The position numbers and the translations under genes were made by a program. Positions 1 through 8,419 of a DNA stretch of 16,235 nucleotides are shown here, piece by piece (positions within the stretch are counted from its first letter, which is position 1; the number at the start of each line of letters is the position of its first letter). The notes under the pieces are model-generated. The model saw only the letters and a program-made list of their open reading frames with translations. It was not told the origin of the DNA and searched no databases. Source of the DNA: JAGVSR01 sp046074825 (GTDB lineage: Bacteria > Pseudomonadota > Alphaproteobacteria > Rhizobiales > Hyphomicrobiaceae); assembly GCA_046074825.1 (NCBI GenBank), contig JBJTOZ010000071.1, forward strand, positions 1-16,235. Direction: 5' to 3'.

Positions 1-1329
1 GCTTTGATTGATAACTCTAAATTAATTGATGCACCTCCGAACAAAATAACGCTTAACAATATAACATCTCAAATGAGCAATTATGACATTACGATTATTC
101 ACACCTCAACTCCCTCTTTCAAATCTGATTTAAAGACGGCAGAGACACTTAAGTTCGTCAATCCTCATCTTAAAGTTGGATTGATTGGAGCAAAAGCAGC
201 CGTAGAGCCTGAAAAGTGTTTAGTGGCAAGCAGCGCTATAGATTTTGTTGCTCGCAATGAATTTGATTTTACAATTAAAGAGCTCGCAGATGGAAGATCT
301 TGGGATAAAATTGTTGGGTTAAGTTATAGAAATAAAGAGAATGTTATTATTCATAATAAAGATCGCTCCATGACTGAATCAATGGATGAACTTCCATTCG
401 TAACACCCGTTTATAAACGCGATTTGAATATCAAGAATTACTTTATTGGATATTTAAAACACCCCTACATATCTCTTTATACAGGACGTGGATGTAAATC
501 GCGATGCACCTTTTGTTTGTGGCCTCAAACCATAGGTGGGCATAGATACAGAACTAGATCTGTTGGTCATGTTATCGAAGAAATGAGATGGGCAAAAATT
601 AATTTTCAAGAAGTAAAAGAGTATTTTTTTGACGATGACACCTTTACAGATGACATCCCAAGAGCTGAAGAGATTGCGAAAGAACTTGGGAAACTTGGGA
701 TTACCTGGTCATGCAATGCTAAGGCAAATGTACCTTATAATACACTTAAAGTTTTTAAAGATAACGGTTTACGTCTATTGTTGGTAGGATATGAAAGTGG
801 GAATCAGAAAATCCTTCATAATATAAAGAAGGGTATGCGTATTGATGTTGCTGAAAAATTTACAAAAGACTGCCATGAACTTGGTGTTACCATTCATGGT
901 ACATTTATACTTGGCCTGCCTGGAGAAACAAAGGAGACAATCGAAGAAACAATTAAATTTGCAATTAGAAATAATCCCCATACAATTCAAGTCTCGCTTG
1001 CTGCGCCATATCCTGGAACATATCTCTATAATCAAGCCGTTAAAGAAGGTTGGCTAGATAATGATCATGCAGAGTTAGTCGATGAGAATGGGGTACAACT
1101 AGCTCCACTACATTATCCTCACTTGTCACATGACGAAATATTTTATTCTGTAGATGAATTTTATAAAAGATTCTATTTCCGATCTGGAAAAATTGCTGCA
1201 ATTGTATCAGAAATGGTCCGAAGTCCAGAGATGCTAAAAAGAAGGTTACGGGAAGGTGTTGAATTTTTCCAATTTTTAAGAGAAAGAAAAATTACTTCCT
1301 TAAATTCCCCTTCTGAATATCAAAATTAA
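1..1329 (+). CDS. hpnJ: HpnJ, hopanoid-associated radical SAM enzyme (5' partial)
   Basis: B12-binding-type radical SAM protein of the HpnJ family. In Burkholderia, genetic work links HpnJ to conversion of bacteriohopanetetrol glucosamine to the cyclitol ether. Visible: an N-terminal B12-binding-like region (HTSTPSF, then VEPEK and FVARNEFDFT), then the 4Fe-4S/SAM cysteine motif GRGCKSRCTFC (Cys164, 168 and 171 counting the TTG at base 4 as residue 1), a GLPGET loop at about residues 303-308, and a C-terminal family-specific region. The reading frame is open to base 1. Family members begin roughly 45-50 residues earlier, so the true start is outside the window and the TTG at base 4 is unlikely to be it. 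The gene ends at TAA 1327-1329 and faces hpnN. HpnI and HpnK, which supply the glucosamine substrate, are not visible here. Family assignment is firm; the exact product is inferred from relatives. Confidence 0.93.
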   Translation, partial: ALIDNSKLIDAPPNKITLNNITSQMSNYDITIIHTSTPSFKSDLKTAETLKFVNPHLKVGLIGAKAAVEPEKCLVASSAIDFVARNEFDFTIKELADGRSWDKIVGLSYRNKENVIIHNKDRSMTESMDELPFVTPVYKRDLNIKNYFIGYLKHPYISLYTGRGCKSRCTFCLWPQTIGGHRYRTRSVGHVIEEMRWAKINFQEVKEYFFDDDTFTDDIPRAEEIAKELGKLGITWSCNAKANVPYNTLKVFKDNGLRLLLVGYESGNQKILHNIKKGMRIDVAEKFTKDCHELGVTIHGTFILGLPGETKETIEETIKFAIRNNPHTIQVSLAAPYPGTYLYNQAVKEGWLDNDHAELVDENGVQLAPLHYPHLSHDEIFYSVDEFYKRFYFRSGKIAAIVSEMVRSPEMLKRRLREGVEFFQFLRERKITSLNSPSEYQN

Positions 1330-1364
1330 CACTTAATCCCCCTTCTCGCGGTTTATATTTCATT

Positions 1365-1379
1365 GCATAAAATTTATGC
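1365..1379. terminator. Possible weak bidirectional terminator between hpnJ and hpnN
   Basis: The 75 bases between the convergent stops contain a perfect inverted repeat, GCATAA-aat-TTATGC, usable on both strands. The stem is short and AT-rich and the following T runs are poor, so termination is only suggested by position between two convergent genes. Confidence 0.3.
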
Positions 1380-1404
1380 TTTGCACTATCGGGTTCTATA
1401 GTTC

Positions 1405-3993
1405 TTACTTTGTATGATTTTGTGCTGGCCCCATAAGAATTGGCTGAAATAAAACTGCAGCAGCAAGGGTTGTTACTAAAGATAATGCGAGTAATTTCCC
1501 CATACTAGATGTACCAGGATGGTTAGAAAACCATAAACTTCCAAAAGCTGTAGCTGTTGTCATTGCACTATAGAGCACCGCTCTTGTAAGGGGGGAGGCT
1601 AATAAATAGGTAACTCCTGAGCGCCAGGCCATTACATAATAAATTTTAAAGGCAACACCGACACCTAGAAGCAATGGAAGAGCTATGATATTTGCGAAAT
1701 TAAGGGGCATATTAAAAACAACACTTAATTCTAAGGTTACAATACTAGCAAGGAGTAAGGGTACAAGTGTAACCAAGACATCAAAGATTCTTCTCAAAGA
1801 AAGATAAAGAAGAATTGCAATAGAGGAAAGAGCTAATAAACCCGCTTGAATAAATGCCGTGACGACTGCATTAGCAGATTGTTGAATGAGTATTGGAGAG
1901 CCTGTAGCTTCTGGAGTGACTTTTAGTACAGCCTCAGCAAATTGTTTAATTGCTGCATTCTCTTTTGTATTTACACGAGGTGTAATTTCAATTCTTGCCT
2001 GACCATCTTTCGTAATCCATTCCTCTTTAAGATCAATTGGCAAGTTATCTTGAGTTACTTTATAAGGTTCTAAAAGTTTTCTAATTTGTTTAAGCTTAAG
2101 CTTAAATCCGTCAAATAAAGATATCTCAACGGATTGCTTTCTAGATTCAGCTAACTCTGAAAGCTTTAATAAGATACTCCCTAATCGTTTCATTATTAAA
2201 TCAGTTTCTTTTGATTCAGTTTGTATATTAAGGAACGAATTAGAAGTCTCTCTTAAAGCATATATTGTTTCATCTTCATTAGATTTTTTTCTTATCTCCA
2301 CGGGATAAAGAGATGGATATAAGAGTTCTCTAGTATCCTTTATGATATTAATTTTTTTATCCTGATCTTTCGGAATAAAATCATCAAGAGTTCTAGTGAA
2401 TTTAACTTCCTTAACATCCTTAAATTTGCGTGACAGAGATTTTGCTTCTTTTAAAGATTTACATAATATAGAAATTTTATCTGGAGTAGTATTTGGATCA
2501 TCCATTAGATCGAGCACGGTAGAAATAGATTCAACTTTTTTGCTTCTTAAATTGAGAGGATTAAAATCGAACTCAAGATATGATAACTTTGGTAAACCCG
2601 TCAGAACTGCAAGAAATGTCACGATCATCAGCGGCCATCGATACTTAGACATAAACAAGTCGATTGTGACTAAATTTCTATAACCAATTTCACTTTTCTC
2701 TCCAGAAGGTTTAAGAAGTACAAAAAGTGATGGTAAAATTGAAATACTTGTAACAAAAGCTATTATCATTCCAACCCCAGCAACAAAACCAAGTTCAGAA
2801 ACGCCTTTATAATCAGTCATAAGAAATGAAAAGAAACCCGCAGTGGTAGCAGCTGCTGCTATTGCCAGAGGTTTACCCACTATTCTTGATGCATTAATAA
2901 TTGATCTCTCTAAGTTTTCGCATTTATGTCTTTCTTCTCTGTACTTGACAGTGTACTGGATCCCAAAATCAACTCCGATTCCAACAAAAAGGACAGCAAA
3001 GGCAACTGAGATAGGATTAAAGGCCCCAACTAAAAGTAATCCTGCGGCTGCAGTAAGTATCAAACCGCAAAAAAGGGCGATAATAACAGCTATTATTAGC
3101 CTAAGAGATTTAAGGGCAAACCATAAAATGAGAATTACTAATCCAACAGTGATGATAAAATTTGGAAGTGCTCCTTCTTGTAATGTTCCAAATTCTTCAT
3201 CTGCCATTGGAACAGCACCAGTTAATCTCACTCTAGTACGACTACTCTCATTCAAACCTAGACTTTTGGCTTGAGATCTTATTGCATTGCTAGCATTAAG
3301 GCCGGGCTGTAGTGAGCTAAAATCGAGTATGGGCTTGACAAAAATAAAGCGCCTCAGATTGTCTTGATTTTTTTTCTCTCCGATAAATAATGCATTCCAA
3401 TTAAGAGAGCTTTTTTTTTCCTCGACGATGTCCTCTAGATCATTTGTGATAGATGAGAGTTTATCAATATAATCGGAAATACGTATCGAGTTTTTTTGAA
3501 TACCTTGAGCAATGTATCCAAGGACTGTAGAAAACCCTCTCAAGCTAGGATCGCTTGCTAAAGTGAGAAGGAAACCCTGACTACTGATTAGGTTATCACT
3601 GATGTTTTGAATTTCTTCACTTTTAAGATAAAGTAAGCCGTTTTTTTCAAAAAAGTCTCCTGAGCCAGGCAAGGTAATTTGCTCAAAATGAGTTTTATCC
3701 TTACTTAGCTCGTTAGCAAGCTTCTGAGATGCTTCATCGGCTAGATCAGATGTTTCTGCATCAATAACAATAATTATATTTTTAGTCAGTTGGGGGAAGG
3801 CTTTGTCGAAAGCAATTTCTTTTTGTCGCCATGCCAATCTGCTAGATATGAGATTACTTGTGTCTGTATTAATTTTGAAATTATTGAGGACATAAAAACC
3901 AGATAAGAGAGTCAGCGATGTAGCTAAAGCTAGGACGACCCATGGTTTTCGGTAGCACCACAAACCTATTTTCTCAATCGAGTCTTGAACCAT
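1405..3993 (-). CDS. hpnN: HpnN, RND-family hopanoid transporter
   Basis: Inner-membrane RND superfamily protein of the HpnN type. In Rhodopseudomonas palustris and Burkholderia, HpnN shuttles hopanoids from the cytoplasmic to the outer membrane. The 862 residues match the usual length (about 860-880). Visible layout: a membrane helix near residues 17-35, a large periplasmic loop (about 40-275) containing the family-typical INTDTSNLIS and WRQKEIAFDKAFPQLT, a helix bundle at about 278-430 with GIGVDFGIQYTVKYREE (338-354), a second periplasmic loop, and a second C-terminal helix bundle (LPLLLGVGVAFKIYY, then ATAFGSLWFSNHPG). The start is ATG 3993; the family-typical N-terminus supports it. The only Shine-Dalgarno-like string (GGAG) sits about 14 bases from the ATG, which is long, and lies in a potentially paired leader. 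The gene is convergent with hpnJ and divergent from hpnH. Confidence 0.95.
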   Translation of the reverse strand: MVQDSIEKIGLWCYRKPWVVLALATSLTLLSGFYVLNNFKINTDTSNLISSRLAWRQKEIAFDKAFPQLTKNIIIVIDAETSDLADEASQKLANELSKDKTHFEQITLPGSGDFFEKNGLLYLKSEEIQNISDNLISSQGFLLTLASDPSLRGFSTVLGYIAQGIQKNSIRISDYIDKLSSITNDLEDIVEEKKSSLNWNALFIGEKKNQDNLRRFIFVKPILDFSSLQPGLNASNAIRSQAKSLGLNESSRTRVRLTGAVPMADEEFGTLQEGALPNFIITVGLVILILWFALKSLRLIIAVIIALFCGLILTAAAGLLLVGAFNPISVAFAVLFVGIGVDFGIQYTVKYREERHKCENLERSIINASRIVGKPLAIAAAATTAGFFSFLMTDYKGVSELGFVAGVGMIIAFVTSISILPSLFVLLKPSGEKSEIGYRNLVTIDLFMSKYRWPLMIVTFLAVLTGLPKLSYLEFDFNPLNLRSKKVESISTVLDLMDDPNTTPDKISILCKSLKEAKSLSRKFKDVKEVKFTRTLDDFIPKDQDKKINIIKDTRELLYPSLYPVEIRKKSNEDETIYALRETSNSFLNIQTESKETDLIMKRLGSILLKLSELAESRKQSVEISLFDGFKLKLKQIRKLLEPYKVTQDNLPIDLKEEWITKDGQARIEITPRVNTKENAAIKQFAEAVLKVTPEATGSPILIQQSANAVVTAFIQAGLLALSSIAILLYLSLRRIFDVLVTLVPLLLASIVTLELSVVFNMPLNFANIIALPLLLGVGVAFKIYYVMAWRSGVTYLLASPLTRAVLYSAMTTATAFGSLWFSNHPGTSSMGKLLALSLVTTLAAAVLFQPILMGPAQNHTK

Positions 3994-3997
3994 TTAC

Positions 3998-4108
3998 AAA
4001 CCAATCGTCTCCAATATTTTTTTCTTCTTGTATATCATCTTTGGCATATATATTTTTCAAATCTTGCTCCACTCTTCAATAAAAAAAAATCCATATTGGT
4101 TTGGAGAC
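3998..4108 (-). promoter_or_regulatory. hpnN leader with mutually exclusive complementary segments
   Basis: Read on the minus strand, the distal segment GTCTCCAAACCAAT (4108 to 4095) is complementary in two ways to the bases just before the hpnN ATG. GTCTCCAA pairs with TTGGAGAC (4014-4007, which includes the Shine-Dalgarno-like GGAG), and AAACCAAT-type bases (4102-4095) pair with ATTGGTTT (4005-3998). Each stem is 8 perfect base pairs, and they compete for 4101-4102. The complementarity is seen directly. A role in translation control is inference, and no riboswitch family is recognised. Confidence 0.35.
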
Positions 4109-4414
4109 ATTTGATAATTAAAAAAGATATTTTGAAGTTTAGTTTTAATCAAGAGACGTTCATGACTATTCTAAGGAGGACTATTTATTATATGCAGAAA
4201 AAAAATGAATTTAAATGATAGGTTCTCAATTAGGCATCCTCAAGAACTTTTATCTCTGATCATACTCAATATTCGCTTCACTTTTAAATTTTATTATTCC
4301 ATTTCTACATTTTAACTCATTATAAAGAGAGGGTATAAGGTTTAGGGCGTTATCTCAGATACGATCTTATTATTCTTCCTAGAGGCAATGGAAAAAAATT
4401 GCAGAAAATCTACC

Positions 4415-4433
4415 TTTAAACTGATAGTTTAAA
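4415..4433. repeat. Perfect AT-rich inverted repeat upstream of hpnH
   Basis: TTTAAACT-gat-AGTTTAAA is an 8-bp perfect inverted repeat around three bases, about 180 bases before hpnH. It could be an operator or an RNA hairpin; with a weak AT stem and no adjoining gene 3' end, a terminator is less likely. The structure is certain, the function unknown. Confidence 0.45.
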
Positions 4434-4615
4434 AGCCTTTCTTTAGACAATAATCATAAGAACTTGTATATAAGGATATTAAAGAAGATTATGCACTTTA
4501 CCCTCTCTGTTGCTTTTTTTGTGTAGAGGGCTTTAGATGACCACTTTATGACTTCTCATATAAGGACAGAGCTATTATTGAATAGCCCAATTTAGAGGCT
4601 TCTTTAACCTAGCTT

Positions 4616-5800
4616 ATGTTTAGAAACTATTTAAAGAGAAAAGTTAGCACTTTGGGAATTCCAATTAATCAAGCATTGAGCGTTGGCTGGTATATCATCA
4701 ACCAACATGTAAAGGGCCGAAAAAAATATCCGGTCGTGCTCATGCTAGAACCTCTTTTTAGATGCAATCTTGCCTGCGCCGGTTGTGGAAAGATCGACTA
4801 CCCTGACAAAATACTAAATCTTCGTGTTTCAGTGAATGATGCATTGAAGGCAATCGAGGAATGCGGAGCCCCGATTGTTGTTTTAGCTGGAGGAGAACCG
4901 TTATTACATAAAGAATTACCACAAATCGTTGAGGGAGCATTAGAAAAGAAAAAGTTTGTCACTGTCTGCACAAATGCGCTTTTACTCGATAAAAAAATTT
5001 CTCATTTTATGCCTCACAAGAGATTTAATTGGTCCATTCATCTTGATGGCGACAGGGAGATGCACGATAAATCAGTTTGTCAAAGTGGAGTATATGATCG
5101 AGCCGTAGATGCTATTAAATTAGCAAAGTCTAAAAAATTTCGAGTCAATATAAACTGTACTCTTTTTAGTGATGCTGATCCTGATAAGGTTGTTAATTTT
5201 CTAAATAAGGTCACGGACCTTGGAATTGACGGAATAACGATCTCACCAGGATATGCATATGAAAGGGCCCCTGATCAAAAACATTTCCTTAATAGATCTC
5301 GAACTAAAGATCTCTTCCGAAATATTCTAAAAAATAGAAAAGGCAAAAGATCCTGGCCGATTTTTCAATCAGCACTCTTTCTTGATTTTCTAGCTGGCAA
5401 TCAAACATACAAATGTACGCCATGGGGTAATCCTACCTACACAGTCTTTGGCTGGCAAAAACCTTGTTATCTCCTGGGTGAGGGATATGCAAAAACCTTT
5501 CAAGAACTTATGGAAACAACGGATTGGGAAAGTTACGGCACTGGAAATTACGAAAAATGCGCCGACTGTATGGTACATTCTGGATTTGAACCTACTGCTG
5601 TCATCGATGCAGTAAGTAAACCTTGGAAACTGGCTAAAGTCATTCTTGGCGGGATTAACACAGAGGGTCCTATGGCACCTGAAATCCCATTGCATCAGCA
5701 AAGGCCTGCAAATTTTGTTTTTTCCCGACATGTAGAGAATAAGTTATTAGAGATCGAAAAAGCCGAAACCTTTTCCCAAAAGTCTGTTGCAGCGGAGTAA
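4616..5800 (+). CDS. hpnH: HpnH, adenosylhopane synthase (radical SAM)
   Basis: HpnH couples the 5'-deoxyadenosyl group of SAM to diploptene, giving adenosylhopane, the first side-chain step toward bacteriohopanepolyols. Visible: the cluster motif CNLACAGC (Cys50, 54, 57) followed by GKIDYPD, the SAM-contacting GGEP (92-95), VHLDGDREMHDKSVCQ, then the family-specific GYAYERAPDQKHFLN, FLAGNQTYKCTPWGNPT and GTGNYEKCADCMVHSGFEPTA with extra conserved cysteines. The length, 394 residues, is slightly above typical because about 13 residues precede the usual start region (IPINQALSVG). A TTG at 4652-4654 (codon 13) is a rival start. Neither start has a strong ribosome binding site: an AGAGG lies 17 bases before ATG 4616. 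It stands alone on the plus strand, and its last 54 bases overlap the 3' end of hpnG. Confidence 0.95.
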   Translation: MFRNYLKRKVSTLGIPINQALSVGWYIINQHVKGRKKYPVVLMLEPLFRCNLACAGCGKIDYPDKILNLRVSVNDALKAIEECGAPIVVLAGGEPLLHKELPQIVEGALEKKKFVTVCTNALLLDKKISHFMPHKRFNWSIHLDGDREMHDKSVCQSGVYDRAVDAIKLAKSKKFRVNINCTLFSDADPDKVVNFLNKVTDLGIDGITISPGYAYERAPDQKHFLNRSRTKDLFRNILKNRKGKRSWPIFQSALFLDFLAGNQTYKCTPWGNPTYTVFGWQKPCYLLGEGYAKTFQELMETTDWESYGTGNYEKCADCMVHSGFEPTAVIDAVSKPWKLAKVILGGINTEGPMAPEIPLHQQRPANFVFSRHVENKLLEIEKAETFSQKSVAAE

Positions 5801-6445
5801 GCTCTTTACAGCTTTAAAGAAATCAAGAGCAAGGTGAAACACACTTGGCATCTGTTTTGGATTTTCAGCAATGGCATGAATAAGTGCTCTAAAATCAATT
5901 GTCCCATTGGGTTTTAGTGCTTGCCGAGCTGCTTCGGGGACCTCCCTTTTTGCATGATCTGCAACGACACGTAAAATAACACATGGTAAACCATGAACTT
6001 TTGCAATTCTAGCTGCAATATGGCTTTCCATGTCAACAATTATTGCGCCACATTCCGAGTAAAGTTGGTTTTTTTCGGAGAAGGATGTTACAGGCTGATC
6101 AATACCAATTACTTTACCACATATTGAACCCGTAATAATTTTTTTTAAATGGTTTCTCCATTTTAAATCAGTTTCAAATGTCAAGTTCTTGTCAACAACA
6201 GTGTCACCAATAATAATATTCCCTGGTTTTAATAGCGGGTGCAACCCACCAGCAATTCCATAACTTATTATTCCAACTCCACCCTGCTTTATTGCCTCCT
6301 GGATTTTCTCCCAAAATTCATATTCAGAACCCTCTCTGACAATAGCCCTAAAACGCCTTCCTAAAAGCCATGCAAGACGCGCCTCAATTTTCATTCCTGT
6401 TACTAGAATTACAAAATTAGATTTTTTTTTGAACTTATATTCCAT
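5747..6445 (-). CDS. hpnG: HpnG, adenosylhopane nucleoside phosphorylase
   Basis: Member of the purine nucleoside phosphorylase/MTA-SAH nucleosidase superfamily, HpnG subgroup. It removes adenine from adenosylhopane on the way to ribosylhopane and bacteriohopanetetrol. Visible (from ATG 6445, 232 residues): an N-terminal strand FVILVTGMKIEARLA, the glycine loop SYGIAGGLHPLLKPGNIIIGD (61-81), and the ribose/base-site segment VDMESHIAARIAKVHGLP (138-155) with its invariant Met-Glu, then LRVVADHAKREVPEAA. A TTG two codons earlier (6451) is possible, but the ATG is preferred. It overlaps the end of shc by 11 bases, which suggests translational coupling as the last gene of the operon. Its own 3' end overlaps hpnH tail to tail over 5747-5800. 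Confidence 0.92.
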   Translation of the reverse strand: MEYKFKKKSNFVILVTGMKIEARLAWLLGRRFRAIVREGSEYEFWEKIQEAIKQGGVGIISYGIAGGLHPLLKPGNIIIGDTVVDKNLTFETDLKWRNHLKKIITGSICGKVIGIDQPVTSFSEKNQLYSECGAIIVDMESHIAARIAKVHGLPCVILRVVADHAKREVPEAARQALKPNGTIDFRALIHAIAENPKQMPSVFHLALDFFKAVKSLLRCNRLLGKGFGFFDL

Positions 6446-8408
6446 ACACAAATGTGCTCGTATTAGCGCAACTTAGATTTTTATATCTTGCCAAAGCCCA
6501 TAGAGGAAAAAGTTTTGAATAGCCATGATATTTTAGGTAAAACACTCTTGGAAACCCAGTTGCAGTATACTGAGGTTCTTTCCAAAAACCATTTTCTTCT
6601 TGATTGTTTATGAGATAAGAAATTCCTCTTTTGACGTTTGAATTATCAATTGCTCCAGCAGCCATTAGACCTAACAATGCCCAAGCTGTCTGAGAAGCCG
6701 TACTTGGTGCTTTTTCATATCCTTTATAATCAAGCTTATAACTCTCGCCTCCCTCACCCCAACCGCCATCATCATTTTGTATACTCACCAACCAATCAAT
6801 TGCCTTAAGTATTGAAGGATCGGAACATTCGACCTCAGCTGCATTTAATGCACTGAGGACAGACCATGTCCCATATATATAGTTCATGCCCCATCTTCCG
6901 TACCAACTCCCATCTTTTTCTTGAGTGTTTTTTAAATATGATATGGCCTTCGAAATTGCGTTTGCATTCCGCTTCTTTGCTCCCAATTGTGCAAGCATAG
7001 ATAGGCATCGTGCACTGACATCAGCAGTAGGGGGATCAAGAAGAGCTCCATGATCTGCAAAGGGAATATTATTGAGATAATAATACTCATTATTGACATC
7101 AAATGCTCCCCAACCACCATTTCTACTTTGCATTCCTAATATCCATTCCGATGCACGGTTTAAACATTCCGCATATTCTGGTTCTTTTGATTGAAATTTA
7201 TTTATAATTCTATCCATAGCCATTGCTACAACGGCTGTATCATCGACATCTGGATAATGAGGATTTGAGTACTGAAATGCCCATCCACCAGGCCTTGTGT
7301 TCGGAGAATTTGATGCCCAATCACCTTTAACATCGAGAACTTGTTTTAATTTAAGCCAATCAGTAGATTGAAGTGCAGAGTTCATTGCTTCCTGAGTGCC
7401 AACTTCCATCAGCGTGTGCGCAACAAGAGCGGTATCCCAAACTGGTGAAAGGCAAGGTTGGCAATAGGCTTCATAGTCATTGACAATCAGAAGCTTGTCT
7501 ATGGAAAGTCGTGCCCTGCTTAAGAGTTCACTGTCACATGAATGACCTAGAGCATCGTACATTAAGACAGAATTTAACATCGCCGGAAAAATAGCACCAA
7601 GACCATCTTCCCCGTTAATTCTTTCAGTTACAAAGCTTACAGCTTTTCGAATAGCATTTTCCCTTAAAGACTTTGGAAAATAGGGTTCAATAATTCTTAA
7701 ACATTTATCTAAAATTCCAAAAACAAATGTCCATGGAAAGATTTGAATTGGTCCTTTAGCCCAATTCTTTTCATGCTCGGGAGGAATTAGAAAAAGTTCG
7801 TTAACAGATATCTTATTGGAATATCTAGGTTGTGGCTTTAGGGCATTCAGAACCGTAAGAGGCACAAGAACTGTTCGAGCCCAATAAGATATTTTTTCAA
7901 TATGGAAAGGAAACCATCTCGGTAAAAGAAGAATTTCTACGGGCATTATTGGCACTGCAGACCAAGGTATAAGCTTGAACAATGCTAAAAGATTGCGGGT
8001 AAATACATTCGATTGTGATGCACCTCCCTTCGAAAGGATCCAACTTCTGGCTTTTGTCATTTGTTCTGATGTAATTTGTTCTCCAATAACTTTGAGTGCA
8101 AAATAGGCTTTAACACTTGCGGAGATATTTGATTGACCATCATAAAAAAGGGGCCATCCTCCATCTTTTCCCTGGTTTTTCTTAATATATGTGGAAATTT
8201 TCTTTAAAAGGATTGGATCTAAAGTTTCTCCTCGAAAATAACAAAGCAAGACATATTCAGATGGTATGGTACAGTCCGCCTCTAATTCAAAAACAAAATG
8301 ACCATCATTTTTTTGGAGTTTAAGTAAACTTGAGAGCGAATGATTTATTTTTTCATCAAGTTGTGATCTATCAAAAAAGTAATGATTAAAAGATGGAATA
8401 GTCGTCAT
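6435..8408 (-). CDS. shc: Squalene-hopene cyclase
   Basis: Shc (HpnF) is a membrane-associated class II triterpene cyclase that folds squalene into hopene/hopanol, the step that builds the pentacyclic skeleton. The 657 residues are normal for the family. The catalytic acid motif is DVDD (387-390), with the middle Asp389 equivalent to the general acid of the Alicyclobacillus enzyme. QW-type repeats are visible at QGKDGGW (79-85), QSRNGGW (427-433), QEKDGSW (496-502), QNDDGGW (544-550) and QEENGFW (603-609). Other conserved blocks are GLGAIFPAM (269-277), SPVWDTAL (321-328), TRPGGWAFQY (371-380) and DPPTADVSARCL (458-469). Start ATG 8408 has an AAGAAG ribosome binding site 6-7 bases away, lying in the 11-base gap after the hpnE stop. 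No key residue is missing, so it should be active. Confidence 0.97.
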   Translation of the reverse strand: MTTIPSFNHYFFDRSQLDEKINHSLSSLLKLQKNDGHFVFELEADCTIPSEYVLLCYFRGETLDPILLKKISTYIKKNQGKDGGWPLFYDGQSNISASVKAYFALKVIGEQITSEQMTKARSWILSKGGASQSNVFTRNLLALFKLIPWSAVPIMPVEILLLPRWFPFHIEKISYWARTVLVPLTVLNALKPQPRYSNKISVNELFLIPPEHEKNWAKGPIQIFPWTFVFGILDKCLRIIEPYFPKSLRENAIRKAVSFVTERINGEDGLGAIFPAMLNSVLMYDALGHSCDSELLSRARLSIDKLLIVNDYEAYCQPCLSPVWDTALVAHTLMEVGTQEAMNSALQSTDWLKLKQVLDVKGDWASNSPNTRPGGWAFQYSNPHYPDVDDTAVVAMAMDRIINKFQSKEPEYAECLNRASEWILGMQSRNGGWGAFDVNNEYYYLNNIPFADHGALLDPPTADVSARCLSMLAQLGAKKRNANAISKAISYLKNTQEKDGSWYGRWGMNYIYGTWSVLSALNAAEVECSDPSILKAIDWLVSIQNDDGGWGEGGESYKLDYKGYEKAPSTASQTAWALLGLMAAGAIDNSNVKRGISYLINNQEENGFWKEPQYTATGFPRVFYLKYHGYSKLFPLWALARYKNLSCANTSTFVYGI

Positions 8409-8419
8409 AAGTATCTTCT

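Larger units (their letters stand above)
3994..4615. other. Divergent intergenic region hpnN/hpnH
   Basis: This is 622 AT-rich bases with no credible gene, tRNA or mobile element. It must hold the promoters of both hpnN and hpnH. Visible: the hpnN leader complementarity (3998-4108), a perfect hairpin (4415-4433), a 5-bp hairpin GCAAT/ATTGC (4385-4402), a 10-bp inverted repeat AGAGAGGGTA (4326-4335) with TACCCTCTCT (4499-4508), and a second arm CCCTCT (4501-4506) with AGAGGG (4525-4530). The string ATATAAGGA occurs twice (4468-4476 and 4558-4566), with TATAAGG again at 4334-4340. A -10-like TATTAT lies at 4573-4578, about 38 bases before the hpnH ATG, without a convincing -35. Two tiny reading frames, at 4491-4526 and 4548-4595, precede hpnH; coding is doubtful. 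Confidence 0.6.

Noticed and set aside
2843..3274. A 143-codon open frame antisense to hpnN
   Set aside because: It is a mirror of the conserved RND helix bundle; the sense strand carries clear family motifs.
3985..4218. A 77-codon open frame on the plus strand in the hpnN/hpnH gap
   Set aside because: It starts at a TTG inside the hpnN coding region, has no ribosome binding site or recognisable domain, and its composition is that of AT-rich noncoding DNA.
5390..5731. A 113-codon open frame antisense to hpnH
   Set aside because: It lies fully opposite the conserved C-terminal half of HpnH and has no family resemblance or start signal.
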